DNA of 49,304 nt from a virus. The stretch is taken from IMG/VR virus record IMGVR_UViG_3300037245_002005, positions 1-49,304 of that record. One strand, 5' to 3'. Positions 40,866 through 47,516 of the stretch are shown piece by piece. The notes beneath the pieces were generated by a model. That model did not search any database. It saw only the letters and a list, made by a program, of their open reading frames with translations, and was not told where the DNA came from. The position numbers were made by a program, and so were the translations under genes. Position 1 is the first letter of the stretch. The number at the start of each line of letters is the position of its first letter.

Positions 40866-41045
40866 TTATTTTTTCTTTTTAATTATTTTTTTAACAACAG
40901 GTCTTTTTACTATTTGCCATAGTTCATAATTCAAATAATCACTATAAGTATGTCCTGATTGAATTGCTCTTACTTTTAATAGTGGAACTAAATCATTGTC
41001 TAGTTCTGCACCTGTTCTTTTTCGTGTTGTTTTTGGTGTTGGCAT
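40866..41045 (-). CDS. 59-aa basic protein, ribbon-helix-helix-like
   Basis: ATG 41045 with AAAGGAATG upstream. MPTPKTTRKRTGAELDNDL then VPLLKVRAIQSGHTYSDYL resembles the strand-helix-helix of CopG/Arc-type DNA-binding proteins. The C-terminus is Lys-rich. It sits 3 bases before the primase/helicase gene. Regulator or plasmid-type partner, inference. Confidence 0.55.
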   Translation of the reverse strand: MPTPKTTRKRTGAELDNDLVPLLKVRAIQSGHTYSDYLNYELWQIVKRPVVKKIIKKKK

Positions 41046-41065
41046 GTTACATTCCTTTTATGTTT

Positions 41066-41368
41066 TTATGCTATATTTCTGCATACTACACATTTATTTC
41101 CGTTTGTTTTTATTAGATGAAATGTGGGTTTTTTACAGTGACTACAGAACACACTCCGTTTATCTCTTTTTGTTCCAGCCTTTAAATTAAATCTTTCCAT
41201 TAACACTCTATCCTGTGCCTTGACCATCGCCTCGTAAATAGGGGTAGTCTCATCACGTGTGAAGTGACTACGCAGAACCTTCTGTATGTGTCGGAAGGCC
41301 CTTATTATCTCAAATCTTTCAATTTCATCAATAGAGAATCCATTTTCTTCATTTACTCCTATTTTCAA
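41066..41368 (-). CDS. Zinc-ribbon-ended hypothetical protein
   Basis: 100 aa; the best available start is TTG 41368, overlapping the preceding stop. Helical N-terminus (SIDEIERFEIIRAFRHIQ). The C-terminal zinc ribbon has CSHC and CVVC. Function unknown. Confidence 0.55.
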   Translation of the reverse strand: MKIGVNEENGFSIDEIERFEIIRAFRHIQKVLRSHFTRDETTPIYEAMVKAQDRVLMERFNLKAGTKRDKRSVFCSHCKKPTFHLIKTNGNKCVVCRNIA

Positions 41369-41451
41369 AACGGCACTACCTCAACCTTGCATCCATCCAA
41401 AATAGCTTTTACCATTTCAGTATTAAAAATTATTGCTTTTTCTTTTTGCAT
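41365..41451 (-). CDS. 28-aa remnant-like phage protein
   Basis: ATG 41451 with AAAGGAATGGGAT upstream. The product (IIFNTEMVKAILDGCK at its core) matches only the first part of a widespread phage protein whose N-terminus reads 'PILFxxxMVRAILxGRKTxTRR'. It stops right where the Arg-rich motif would follow. Truncated relic, or a minimal version. Confidence 0.45.
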   Translation of the reverse strand: MQKEKAIIFNTEMVKAILDGCKVEVVPF

Positions 41452-41472
41452 ATCCCATTCCTTTAGTTTCTT

Positions 41473-41507
41473 ATTGTTGGTGAACACTACCAGCGCCCAC
41501 CAACAAT
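41473..41507 (-). promoter_or_regulatory. Intergenic hairpin
   Basis: ATTGTTGGTG (41473-41482) and CACCAACAAT (41498-41507) form a perfect 10-base stem with a 15-base loop, in the gap between two minus-strand genes. No T-tract follows, so it is not a normal terminator. On the minus strand it contains GCTGGTAG, also in the hairpin at 42836-42887. Confidence 0.5.
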
Positions 41508-41517
41508 CAAACAGCTC

Positions 41518-41784
41518 CTATTGCATAGATTGAATTAATTTATGCCAGTCTACAAATTCGCATGAAATACTATACAATCCATAACAAGCTAATAAAAACA
41601 TTATCGCAAATGTATAGCGCAAAATTTCAGCTTGCCACCGTTTACCCTTTACAATAGACCATGCAATTGATATACGTGGTGAAAACTTAAATGCTTTGAT
41701 CTCATTGATGTACGTTCTTAAGATATCCACACTATGTTTTTTAACAGAGCGTTTCAACCTTTTATTTCTGCTGCCTTTACCCAT
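41518..41784 (-). CDS. Basic single-pass membrane protein
   Basis: 88 aa. The very basic N-terminus (KGSRNKRLKRSVKKH) would face the cytoplasm. One membrane segment lies at about 58-76 (FAIMFLLACYGLYSISC), with a short outside tail. Function unknown. Confidence 0.5.
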   Translation of the reverse strand: MGKGSRNKRLKRSVKKHSVDILRTYINEIKAFKFSPRISIAWSIVKGKRWQAEILRYTFAIMFLLACYGLYSISCEFVDWHKLIQSMQ

Positions 41785-42139
41785 TATTTTTCTCCTTTAG
41801 TATATTTAAATTAAATCCACCAATTATAAATAACCTGCATAAGTCACGATTTACACCATTTCCAAGATATGTATAAATTTTCATCATATCATCTTTAGAC
41901 CAATTTATATTGAAATAACTATTGATTCCACGTCGCATATATCGTTGCCAATAATCAGAAACACCTTTACATGCTGACCTTGAACAGTATTCTAATATTT
42001 TGCAATCAAATTCTAAGTTAGATCTAACGTTATCAATTCTGAAATAAATATTATTTTTTGGTTCAATTATTAGTTCATCGCTTTTATACACGTGAGCCGT
42101 TGGGAAAAATGGTAAAACTTTATCTAAATATGTTTTCAT
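41777..42139 (-). CDS. Hypothetical protein
   Basis: 120 aa, soluble, with several Cys (CKILEYCSRSACKG). It shares one base with the DUF3310 gene before it and overlaps the next by 8. No family recognised. Confidence 0.45.
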   Translation of the reverse strand: MKTYLDKVLPFFPTAHVYKSDELIIEPKNNIYFRIDNVRSNLEFDCKILEYCSRSACKGVSDYWQRYMRRGINSYFNINWSKDDMMKIYTYLGNGVNRDLCRLFIIGGFNLNILKEKNNG

Positions 42140-42591
42140 TATTTCTCCTGTTTTTTAATTTGATCTTCAATATACCAGATGGCCTTTTTTAGATCTTGAA
42201 TGCTGCTATTGTCTTTTTTTAAGCCCTGTCTCCATAGATATTTTATAGCACTACCAATATTAAAATTATGGTGGCGAACTATATCAATGCATTCAATTCC
42301 AGATGGATGTGCATTATAGTGATCAGGGTGATTTACTTGTTCTGATGTTGGTGTTTTCCCAAAGTCTGGATCAATAGTAAATTCATTTTCTTTAGAGTCT
42401 CTCAGTTGGTCTTCTGGATCAACTGGCTTCCATTCTTCATCAGATTTTCTTTCTATTACTCCAATTAGAGTATCAATTGTTTGCCTCATTCTATAAAACA
42501 ATGTTTCTGTATTAATTGACGATTCTTTTACATATGATTCAAGTTCTTTTAAATCTGACTTAATTTTATTTATAATCATTTTAATCATCAT
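42139..42591 (-). CDS. DUF3310 (phage nucleotide kinase-like) protein
   Basis: 150 aa from ATG 42591, which forms an ATGA overlap with the previous stop and has AGGA upstream. The C-terminal half carries the DUF3310 signature: VNHPDHYNAHPSGIECIDIV and then AIKYLWRQGLKKD with DLKKAIWYI. This domain is frequent in phages and often annotated as nucleotide kinase; the exact activity is not proven. Confidence 0.8.
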   Translation of the reverse strand: MMIKMIINKIKSDLKELESYVKESSINTETLFYRMRQTIDTLIGVIERKSDEEWKPVDPEDQLRDSKENEFTIDPDFGKTPTSEQVNHPDHYNAHPSGIECIDIVRHHNFNIGSAIKYLWRQGLKKDNSSIQDLKKAIWYIEDQIKKQEK

Positions 42592-42818
42592 TTTTTCCTG
42601 TTTTTTATTATTACGCCTGATCCACATTTAGTAACTTCAGTTTTTTTGCTATTCCAATCTAAAGATGCAACAACAACTATTTTTATTTCTTTTAAAGCTT
42701 CTTCATGTGTAATGCCAAAAGCAGATAGTGAGGGAAATTCAGAACATGTTCCAATGAAAGAATCATCTTCATCAGACCATTTTGTTTTGTATGTAAGTTG
42801 TATTAAATCGTTATTCAT
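42588..42818 (-). CDS. HicB-like antitoxin-domain protein
   Basis: 76 aa. KWSDEDDSFIGTCSEFPSLS and AFGITHEEALKEIK match the HicB-like fold (partial RNase H-like, 'W-x-x-ED-x-x-x-A-x-x-PE-L-G-x-x-A-x-G-x-T-EEA'). No HicA-type toxin gene lies beside it, and the C-terminus lacks a clear DNA-binding domain. Ribosome site AAAGGAG. It could be an orphan that blocks host HicA toxins, inference. Confidence 0.65.
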   Translation of the reverse strand: MNNDLIQLTYKTKWSDEDDSFIGTCSEFPSLSAFGITHEEALKEIKIVVVASLDWNSKKTEVTKCGSGVIIKNRKK

Positions 42819-42835
42819 TATTCACTCCTTTCCTT

Positions 42836-42887
42836 CATTCCTTTTTAATGGCTGGCAACCTATGCACAGCTACCAGCCAAAGGAATG
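42836..42887 (-). promoter_or_regulatory. 5' leader stem of the HicB-like operon
   Basis: On the minus-strand mRNA, CATTCCTTT pairs with AAAGGAATG and GGCTGG with CCAGCC. This makes a 15-pair stem with a 5-base bulge and 17-base loop (42836-42855 with 42873-42887). It starts a few bases after the promoter's expected start and ends before the ribosome site of 42818. Confidence 0.6.
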
Positions 42888-42895
42888 AACAAATT

Positions 42896-42924
42896 ATTTT
42901 ACCTTATAATTTTATTTTTGTCAA
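42896..42924 (-). promoter_or_regulatory. Minus-strand promoter
   Basis: Reading leftward, TTGACA (42924-42919) and TAAAAT (42901-42896) are 17 bases apart. It drives the HicB-like, DUF3310 and following genes. It lies in the gene-free stretch 42819-42958. Confidence 0.75.
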
Positions 42925-42958
42925 ATATTTTTATTATTTTTGTTATTTTTTTTAACCT

Positions 42959-43588
42959 TTAAAAAAAAGTATTTTGATCTGTATGATTTTTTAATCGTTT
43001 ACTTGTATTATCAAAATAATCTTTGTCAATTTCGCACCCTTCCAAATCAAATCCCATATCATGACAGGCTATTGCAATAGATCCGCTGCCGAGGTGTGTA
43101 TCAAGTATTTTATCACCTTCTTTGGCATAGTTTTTTAGTAGCCATTTGTAGAGCATTATTGGTTTTTGACAGGCCTGTATAGGTGAAATAGTTCTTTCTG
43201 ATTCCTTAAAAGCACCACACCATTGATGTTTAAATATTCTCGCAGTGCCCTTAATTGAACAATATGCAAGTTCAGCATCAGCAAAATAACTTGACCCCGT
43301 AACTTTATCCCATATCAGAACACTACTGCAATCATCTAAATCAGATATAAAATATTGCATACCCCAGATAATTTGATTATTACTGACTCTCTTTAATTCT
43401 TTGAAATATTTACTATCTGGCCTCTTATCCCACGTTGATGCTTTTTTGTTATTCATTGGTCTCATAAATCCTGATGATTTCTTTTCGTCCATTATTCCAT
43501 AAGGAGGATCAACAATAGCCAAATCAAATTGATTATCAAGACACGTTGCCATGTATTTCATACAGTCGATATTGTGTAAATTAGACAT
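42959..43588 (-). CDS. DNA methyltransferase (beta class), third copy
   Basis: 209 aa from ATG 43588 (ribosome site GGAAGGTGG). Catalytic DPPYG (27-31) comes first and the AdoMet motif LDTHLGSGSIAIAC near residue 172 follows. VLIWDKVTGSSYFADAELAY and the KPIMLYKWLL helix are typical of short phage N6-adenine enzymes. It is last of its operon, before the promoter at 42896. Confidence 0.85.
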   Translation of the reverse strand: MSNLHNIDCMKYMATCLDNQFDLAIVDPPYGIMDEKKSSGFMRPMNNKKASTWDKRPDSKYFKELKRVSNNQIIWGMQYFISDLDDCSSVLIWDKVTGSSYFADAELAYCSIKGTARIFKHQWCGAFKESERTISPIQACQKPIMLYKWLLKNYAKEGDKILDTHLGSGSIAIACHDMGFDLEGCEIDKDYFDNTSKRLKNHTDQNTFF

Positions 43589-43766
43589 TATAAAAACCAC
43601 CTTCCAAAAATTGAAGTCTAGTATTTAAGTTTGTGCTTTCTTTTTCTAGTGAATTAAAGTCTATAAAATGAAGACGGGCAAAATCATTTTCAATTGTGAA
43701 TAGTCGTGTAAATGCATTTAAAAATAGATTAAATTCAAGATCATTTACATTGTCATTTTCTATCAT
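43581..43766 (-). CDS. Small hypothetical protein
   Basis: 61 aa, acidic, predicted helical (LEFNLFLNAFTRLFTIENDF). Overlaps both neighbours slightly. Not recognised. Confidence 0.45.
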   Translation of the reverse strand: MIENDNVNDLEFNLFLNAFTRLFTIENDFARLHFIDFNSLEKESTNLNTRLQFLEGGFYNV

Positions 43767-43972
43767 GCTTCATCCCAAAACTTATCAACCCACATTTTAT
43801 ATAATGGCATTAATTGTTCAGTTCCATTGTCAATACAAACTCCTTTAATAATGGCAATTGTTTCTTCTTTTGAATATCCACCATTTTTATTAAGTGAAAT
43901 CTGTTCTTTTAAATTTTCTATCATTTCCGTTCTTTGCGCTTCAATTTGCGCTGCTGTTGGTTTTTCAGCCAT
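43763..43972 (-). CDS. Small helical hypothetical protein
   Basis: 69 aa from ATG 43972 (ribosome site GAAGGAATT; an earlier start lies inside the previous gene). Helical, with EIAAQ-like repeats at the start (AEKPTAAQIEAQRTEMIENL) and a Trp-rich end. Function unknown. Confidence 0.5.
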   Translation of the reverse strand: MAEKPTAAQIEAQRTEMIENLKEQISLNKNGGYSKEETIAIIKGVCIDNGTEQLMPLYKMWVDKFWDEA

Positions 43973-44256
43973 TATAATTCCTTCACTTTTTTCCCGCAAA
44001 ATTGACAGAACTTAGCACCAATATCAATTTTAAATGCATAGCGAGCTTTGCAGGTTGTTTTGTATTTATTGCCTTGTATTTGAAATAGCCATTCACAAAA
44101 TTCTTCTTTTGGTTTAATTTCACTTTTGCTATAATTTATTATGACAGGTTTGATATAATCTATATTATGATCAATCAATTCACCTTTACAGTTGCTGCAA
44201 ATTATAGCGTGCTGATTAAAATTAATTAGACAGTTTGGGCAGTGTTTTACTTTCAT
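43972..44256 (-). CDS. Double zinc-ribbon protein
   Basis: 94 aa. An N-terminal ribbon (CPNC ... CSNC at 6-9 and 20-23) and a C-terminal ribbon (CKAR ... CQFCGKK) flank a short helix/strand middle with FCEWLFQIQG. Probably a nucleic-acid or adaptor protein. Confidence 0.6.
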   Translation of the reverse strand: MKVKHCPNCLINFNQHAIICSNCKGELIDHNIDYIKPVIINYSKSEIKPKEEFCEWLFQIQGNKYKTTCKARYAFKIDIGAKFCQFCGKKVKEL

Positions 44257-44492
44257 TTTGTTTTTAACTCTGCAGCATTTTCAGCAATGAAATCCTTGAT
44301 ATCCTCAATAAAAGGAAAAACTTTCTCCCATTGTTCTTTGTACAGTGTGACCGGAAAACGGCCTAATCCATATAATGACACAGCGCCTTTTTGGCTTACT
44401 TTTAAAGATAATATTCTGTTTTTACTATTTTCTTTATCTTTTTTTAGTTGTTCAAATTCTTCTCTTTCTGTTTTATTTAGTTCTTCTGACAT
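44253..44492 (-). CDS. Conserved phage protein of the 'YGLGRFPVTLYKEQW' type
   Basis: 79 aa. Its end contains LKVSQKGAVSLYGLGRFPVT followed by LYKEQWEKV, a motif I know from small phage proteins in many hosts. The function is not known. Coiled-coil N-terminus. 4-base overlap with the next gene. Confidence 0.7.
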   Translation of the reverse strand: MSEELNKTEREEFEQLKKDKENSKNRILSLKVSQKGAVSLYGLGRFPVTLYKEQWEKVFPFIEDIKDFIAENAAELKTK

Positions 44493-44501
44493 AATTTTAT
44501 C

Positions 44502-44702
44502 CTATTTGTTTTTTTTAATTTTACGACTTTTGTACTTATAGTTATTATTTTTAAGTCCTATTGCTTCATTGAACAGCTTTGTTAACCAATCGTGGCTTGT
44601 ATATTTGATTGGTATTAATCCGTGTAAGATGTGCATCACTGCTAGTAATTGGCATTTTAATCCTACTAATATATTTACAATTAAGTGTGTGAAATAGCTC
44701 AT
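44502..44702 (-). CDS. Small membrane-associated protein with LFNEAI motif
   Basis: 66 aa from ATG 44702 (2 bases after the previous stop). Hydrophobic start (YFTHLIVNILVGLKCQLLAV), then HDWLTKLFNEAIGLK, and a very basic end. The KLFNEAI segment is shared with the proteins at 44841 and 45420. Confidence 0.5.
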   Translation of the reverse strand: MSYFTHLIVNILVGLKCQLLAVMHILHGLIPIKYTSHDWLTKLFNEAIGLKNNNYKYKSRKIKKNK

Positions 44703-44703
44703 T

Positions 44704-44841
44704 TTATTTAAACAATTTCTTCGCCACGTAGTCAAGACCATCTGTCTTTTCCCATTCTTCCACCTTTTTCTTTCCATATAGTCTGATATCCCTATCTCTG
44801 TCTTCTTTTTGTTTCTTTACTATGTTTTCTAAGTAACTCAT
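44704..44841 (-). CDS. 45-aa charged protein
   Basis: ATG 44841 overlaps the previous stop (TAATG). Highly charged helix (MSYLENIVKKQKEDRDRDIR, ending DYVAKKLFK). No family recognised. Confidence 0.5.
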   Translation of the reverse strand: MSYLENIVKKQKEDRDRDIRLYGKKKVEEWEKTDGLDYVAKKLFK

Positions 44842-45152
44842 TAATAATTTAAACATAACATTCCCCTTGTCGCTATTGCTTCATTGAATAGCTTATATTT
44901 TTTCAATAGTTCCGCTAATTTTTTGTAACTCTTTACTGTTTTTCCACCGTTGTCTTTTGCTTTTTCATAGGCGTTTCCAAAAATATCATAATGAGGTAGC
45001 TTTTTATTGTTTTGAAACCACGCCCTTTTTAATCCGATCAATTTTGCAAAATCGTGCAACTCCTTAAAGTTATTATCAAAACTATCAGTAAACAAATGAT
45101 ATGTATCCTTGTATTGCTTAAATGAAAGTCCAGTTTTATGTATGTAAATCAT
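44841..45152 (-). CDS. DUF4031-like protein
   Basis: 103 aa from ATG 45152 (ribosome site GAGGAGAATAAG). The first 60 residues (MIYIHKTGLSFKQYKDTYHL, then ELHDFAKLIGLKRAWFQ, then LPHYDIF) match DUF4031: short N-terminal strand, helix with ELHxFAxxLGL, and PHYD motif. The end carries the shared LFNEAI segment. Confidence 0.65.
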   Translation of the reverse strand: MIYIHKTGLSFKQYKDTYHLFTDSFDNNFKELHDFAKLIGLKRAWFQNNKKLPHYDIFGNAYEKAKDNGGKTVKSYKKLAELLKKYKLFNEAIATRGMLCLNY

Positions 45153-45153
45153 C

Positions 45154-45420
45154 TTACTTATTCTCCTCATAATATTTCCTACTTCTTTCAGAATTCTCAT
45201 AGGATTGTTTTATAGCTAATTTCTTATCTTCTTCTCCAAGAGCAAACAACCAATCTTGGTGTATATATGCAGACTCTCCGTGGGTAACACCGTAGCAGTA
45301 TATAAAAGGAAGATTAGATATAGTATCACGAGTTTCAACTATATCGTTATTTTCTATTCTACCTATATTTTTATCTAGGTTCTTTACTCGGTAGTATGTG
45401 TTATTTTTTATTTCTTCCAT
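45154..45420 (-). CDS. Hypothetical protein
   Basis: 88 aa from ATG 45420 (ribosome site AAGGAGAAGAG). Beta-like N-terminal half (YYRVKNLDKNIGRIENNDIV) and charged C-terminal helix (YENSERSRKYYEENK). Possible SH3-like fold, not verified. Confidence 0.5.
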   Translation of the reverse strand: MEEIKNNTYYRVKNLDKNIGRIENNDIVETRDTISNLPFIYCYGVTHGESAYIHQDWLFALGEEDKKLAIKQSYENSERSRKYYEENK

Positions 45421-45716
45421 CACTCTTCTCCTTCTCGCCATTCTTTACCGCACCAACAACAGGAATCGTGTGACCAAGAATGATTGCAATGATGCCCACA
45501 TTTACGCTTAGAACTTAGACATTCATTTTTAGGCATATTCTCACCACAAGAACTACACCCTATATTGATTACTTTATTTTCTATTGCTTCATTGAATAGC
45601 TTTGTAATTTCTGATTTAGACCTTAATATCAGCCCAATACTCCAAAACTTCCAATAGTGTTTATCCCACTTCCTCAATGCTTTTATCATTTTGCTCTTTG
45701 ATTTTGGTTTAGTCAT
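45420..45716 (-). CDS. Cys/His-rich zinc protein with LFNEAI motif
   Basis: 98 aa. Basic N-terminal helix, KLFNEAI at about 39-45, then a Cys/His cluster with CSSCGE, CGHHCNHSW and CCWCGKEW, giving at least two potential zinc sites. Function unknown. Confidence 0.55.
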   Translation of the reverse strand: MTKPKSKSKMIKALRKWDKHYWKFWSIGLILRSKSEITKLFNEAIENKVINIGCSSCGENMPKNECLSSKRKCGHHCNHSWSHDSCCWCGKEWREGEE

Positions 45717-45856
45717 TTAGTGGTGTCCGTAAGTTGCTCAATTTCTCTGTCTCCATATCCTACTTTTTTGCCTAATTTGTAACCTTCAGTGAAACCAATT
45801 AAATATCCTACGGATAGCAAAAAGAAAACAATAACTATAATAAGTAATATACTCAC
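45713..45856 (-). CDS. 47-aa single-pass membrane peptide
   Basis: GTG 45856 after a strong ribosome site (GAGGAGGGGAA). N-terminal membrane segment (ILLIIVIVFFLLSVGYLIG) and a polar tail (GKKVGYGDREIEQL). Overlaps both neighbours by 4 bases. Confidence 0.6.
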   Translation of the reverse strand: MSILLIIVIVFFLLSVGYLIGFTEGYKLGKKVGYGDREIEQLTDTTK

Positions 45857-46173
45857 TTCCCCTCCTCATTCATAATATATTCCAGTGCCTTGACTAAAGC
45901 CCCTTGCATACCGTTGTGGTCTTTCCAATTAAATACCTCATTTTTAAGTGGTATGCTGTTTTGATAAAAATCCCAATATACTCTCCAAAACTTTTCACCC
46001 ATACAGATCATATACTGTTTACCACTACTTGTATTTATCTTCTCGACTGCTTGCATAAGATTGTCGAATGTTAGTCTATAGTGAAGAGCATTATTTTGCA
46101 TTTGTATTTTAGTTCTAGCATCTTTTTCAAAACTAGCTACGAACTTCTTAAACTCTATATTATCACTCATCAT
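45853..46173 (-). CDS. Hypothetical protein
   Basis: 106 aa. Helical, with a conserved-looking middle (KQYMICMGEKFWRVYWDFYQ). It overlaps the previous gene by 11 bases. Not recognised. Confidence 0.45.
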   Translation of the reverse strand: MMSDNIEFKKFVASFEKDARTKIQMQNNALHYRLTFDNLMQAVEKINTSSGKQYMICMGEKFWRVYWDFYQNSIPLKNEVFNWKDHNGMQGALVKALEYIMNEEGK

Positions 46174-46381
46174 TACTACCCTTATCTCTAAATGATAGAT
46201 AATCTTTTTTGCTTATTTTTGTGATACCTAGTATAACAAGGCTTGTAAACTCTCCGTATAGAATCTTATCACATATGACTTTTCTTGGAGGAAAAACCTT
46301 GCAAGATATGTTAGCATCCCCATAAAAGGTTTTACTAGCATCATTATTTGTGCATCGATAACTAATAATAAAATATTTCAT
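46163..46381 (-). CDS. Hypothetical small protein
   Basis: 72 aa. Alternating strand-like segments (KYFIISYRCTNN, NISCKVFPPRKVICDKILYG) and one LVILGITKI strand. A compact beta domain is possible. Not recognised. Confidence 0.45.
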   Translation of the reverse strand: MKYFIISYRCTNNDASKTFYGDANISCKVFPPRKVICDKILYGEFTSLVILGITKISKKDYLSFRDKGSNDE

Positions 46382-46417
46382 TCATTCACCCCTAATCTAT
46401 AGCCATATAAGATATAA

Positions 46418-46648
46418 TCATTTGATTTCCTTTCCTAATCCATTTTTTAAACACCATTTGTTGAATGGTAATTCGTCTTTATTGGGTGAACGATTCCATA
46501 AATCGACTAATAAAACATGCATACAGGCATCCTGATCTAGTTTGACAAGCTTGATTTTATGTGGTGGTTTCATTGATTTACATTCAGGACATAAGTTTGA
46601 ATCATCTTCCATGATAACCGTTCCGCAGTCTTTGCAACTATAACTCAT
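46418..46648 (-). CDS. Zinc-ribbon N-terminal small protein
   Basis: 76 aa. N-terminal ribbon with CKDCG (5-9) and CPECK (20-24). A helical rest (ACMHVLLVDLWNRSP) follows. ATGA overlap with the gene before. Confidence 0.6.
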   Translation of the reverse strand: MSYSCKDCGTVIMEDDSNLCPECKSMKPPHKIKLVKLDQDACMHVLLVDLWNRSPNKDELPFNKWCLKNGLGKEIK

Positions 46649-46947
46649 TTCAAAATATCCTCTATTTTTAATCCTGTGGCTTTTTCGATTAAAGTTTTTA
46701 CAAATAATGCCGTGGCTCTTTTTTCAGGGTTATTCATAAAATCTAATTTATATAGATCAACTAATATTTCCAACATTTCCGGTGCTGATGCAATTAAACG
46801 GGCGTTTGCTTCATTCTGAGTATCACAAATGTATTTATCTAATTCACCTATTACTTGAGTCTTGCAACCACATGGACAAACTTTCCATGGACCAGATGTG
46901 TGTTTTAAATTATAGCCAAGGCAGTGTTTTTGAAATTCTTTTTTCAT
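46645..46947 (-). CDS. Conserved phage protein with ANARLIASAPEMLE motif
   Basis: 100 aa. TSGPWKVCPCGCK then NEANARLIASAPEMLEILVD is the signature of a small phage family often annotated as Ea22/eae-like. A CPCGC cluster in the first half may bind metal. Function unproven. Confidence 0.65.
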   Translation of the reverse strand: MKKEFQKHCLGYNLKHTSGPWKVCPCGCKTQVIGELDKYICDTQNEANARLIASAPEMLEILVDLYKLDFMNNPEKRATALFVKTLIEKATGLKIEDILK

Positions 46948-47216
46948 GGGGTGTCCTTGTTCTCTATTTCAATAGTTGTTTCAAATGGAATATCCATACC
47001 CATAAAAATGTGTTCACCAAATATTGCCATTAAATTCCATAATTGTGTAGAATAATATCCATTTACTTCTACTGGGTATTTAGGCTTAATCATTATTTTA
47101 TTGTATTGTTGGTTTAATTTATCGTTTTGGTGGTAATAAATATCCCTACCTTTATCAGTTAATCTTACTTTAACTGTATGATTTAAATTAACATTATACC
47201 ACTTATTTTCACACAT
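46944..47216 (-). CDS. Hypothetical first gene of the right-arm operon
   Basis: 90 aa from ATG 47216 (ribosome site GGAGG; an earlier start at 47246 would need the same region as leader). Beta-like protein (YNVNLNHTVKVRLTDKGRDI). First gene after the promoter at 47245. Confidence 0.5.
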   Translation of the reverse strand: MCENKWYNVNLNHTVKVRLTDKGRDIYYHQNDKLNQQYNKIMIKPKYPVEVNGYYSTQLWNLMAIFGEHIFMGMDIPFETTIEIENKDTP

Positions 47217-47244
47217 TTTGTCAACCTCCACACCCAACATAAAC

Positions 47245-47273
47245 ATCTTAATCTATTATAATTATTTTGTCAA
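47245..47273 (-). promoter_or_regulatory. Minus-strand promoter of the right arm
   Basis: Reading leftward, TTGACA (47273-47268) and TAAGAT (47250-47245) are 17 bases apart. The -35 and following bases (TTGACAAAATAATTATAA) are nearly identical to the promoter at 29584-29612. Confidence 0.7.
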
Positions 47274-47414
47274 GTATTTTTATCATTTTTCCCATTTTTT
47301 TTGCTTTTATCATTTTAGATATAATTATTTTCATAAAATATCGTTCTAAACCCTTTGTTTTATGCTAGGGTGCATTTTATATTCAAAAACACGCTTTTCA
47401 TAATTCCGTTTTTA

Positions 47415-47453
47415 GTCACGTACTACACCACCGTACAGTGCGTGACCTTTTTT
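47415..47453 (+). terminator. Plus-strand terminator-like hairpin without an upstream gene
   Basis: GTCACGTACT (47415-47424) pairs with AGTGCGTGAC (47437-47446), 10 pairs with one G-U, 12-base loop, followed by CTTTTTT (47447-47453). A standard terminator for plus-strand transcription, but no plus-strand gene lies upstream. It could end a small RNA or block read-through into the promoter region. Confidence 0.55.
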
Positions 47454-47516
47454 AATTTCCTAACCAATACCCAAATAGTAATAATAGACCCTTTTTTTGC
47501 ATTTTTACGGAATTGT

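Larger units (their letters stand above)
44558..45603. repeat. Three dispersed copies of a ~22-base repeat coding LFNEAI
   Basis: CTATTGCTTCATTGAAYAGCTT occurs at 44558-44579, 44873-44894 and 45581-45602, each inside a different minus-strand gene and in frame, coding LFNEAI. Two of the three extend with KLFNEAI plus T. The rest of the proteins differs. Confidence 0.75.
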
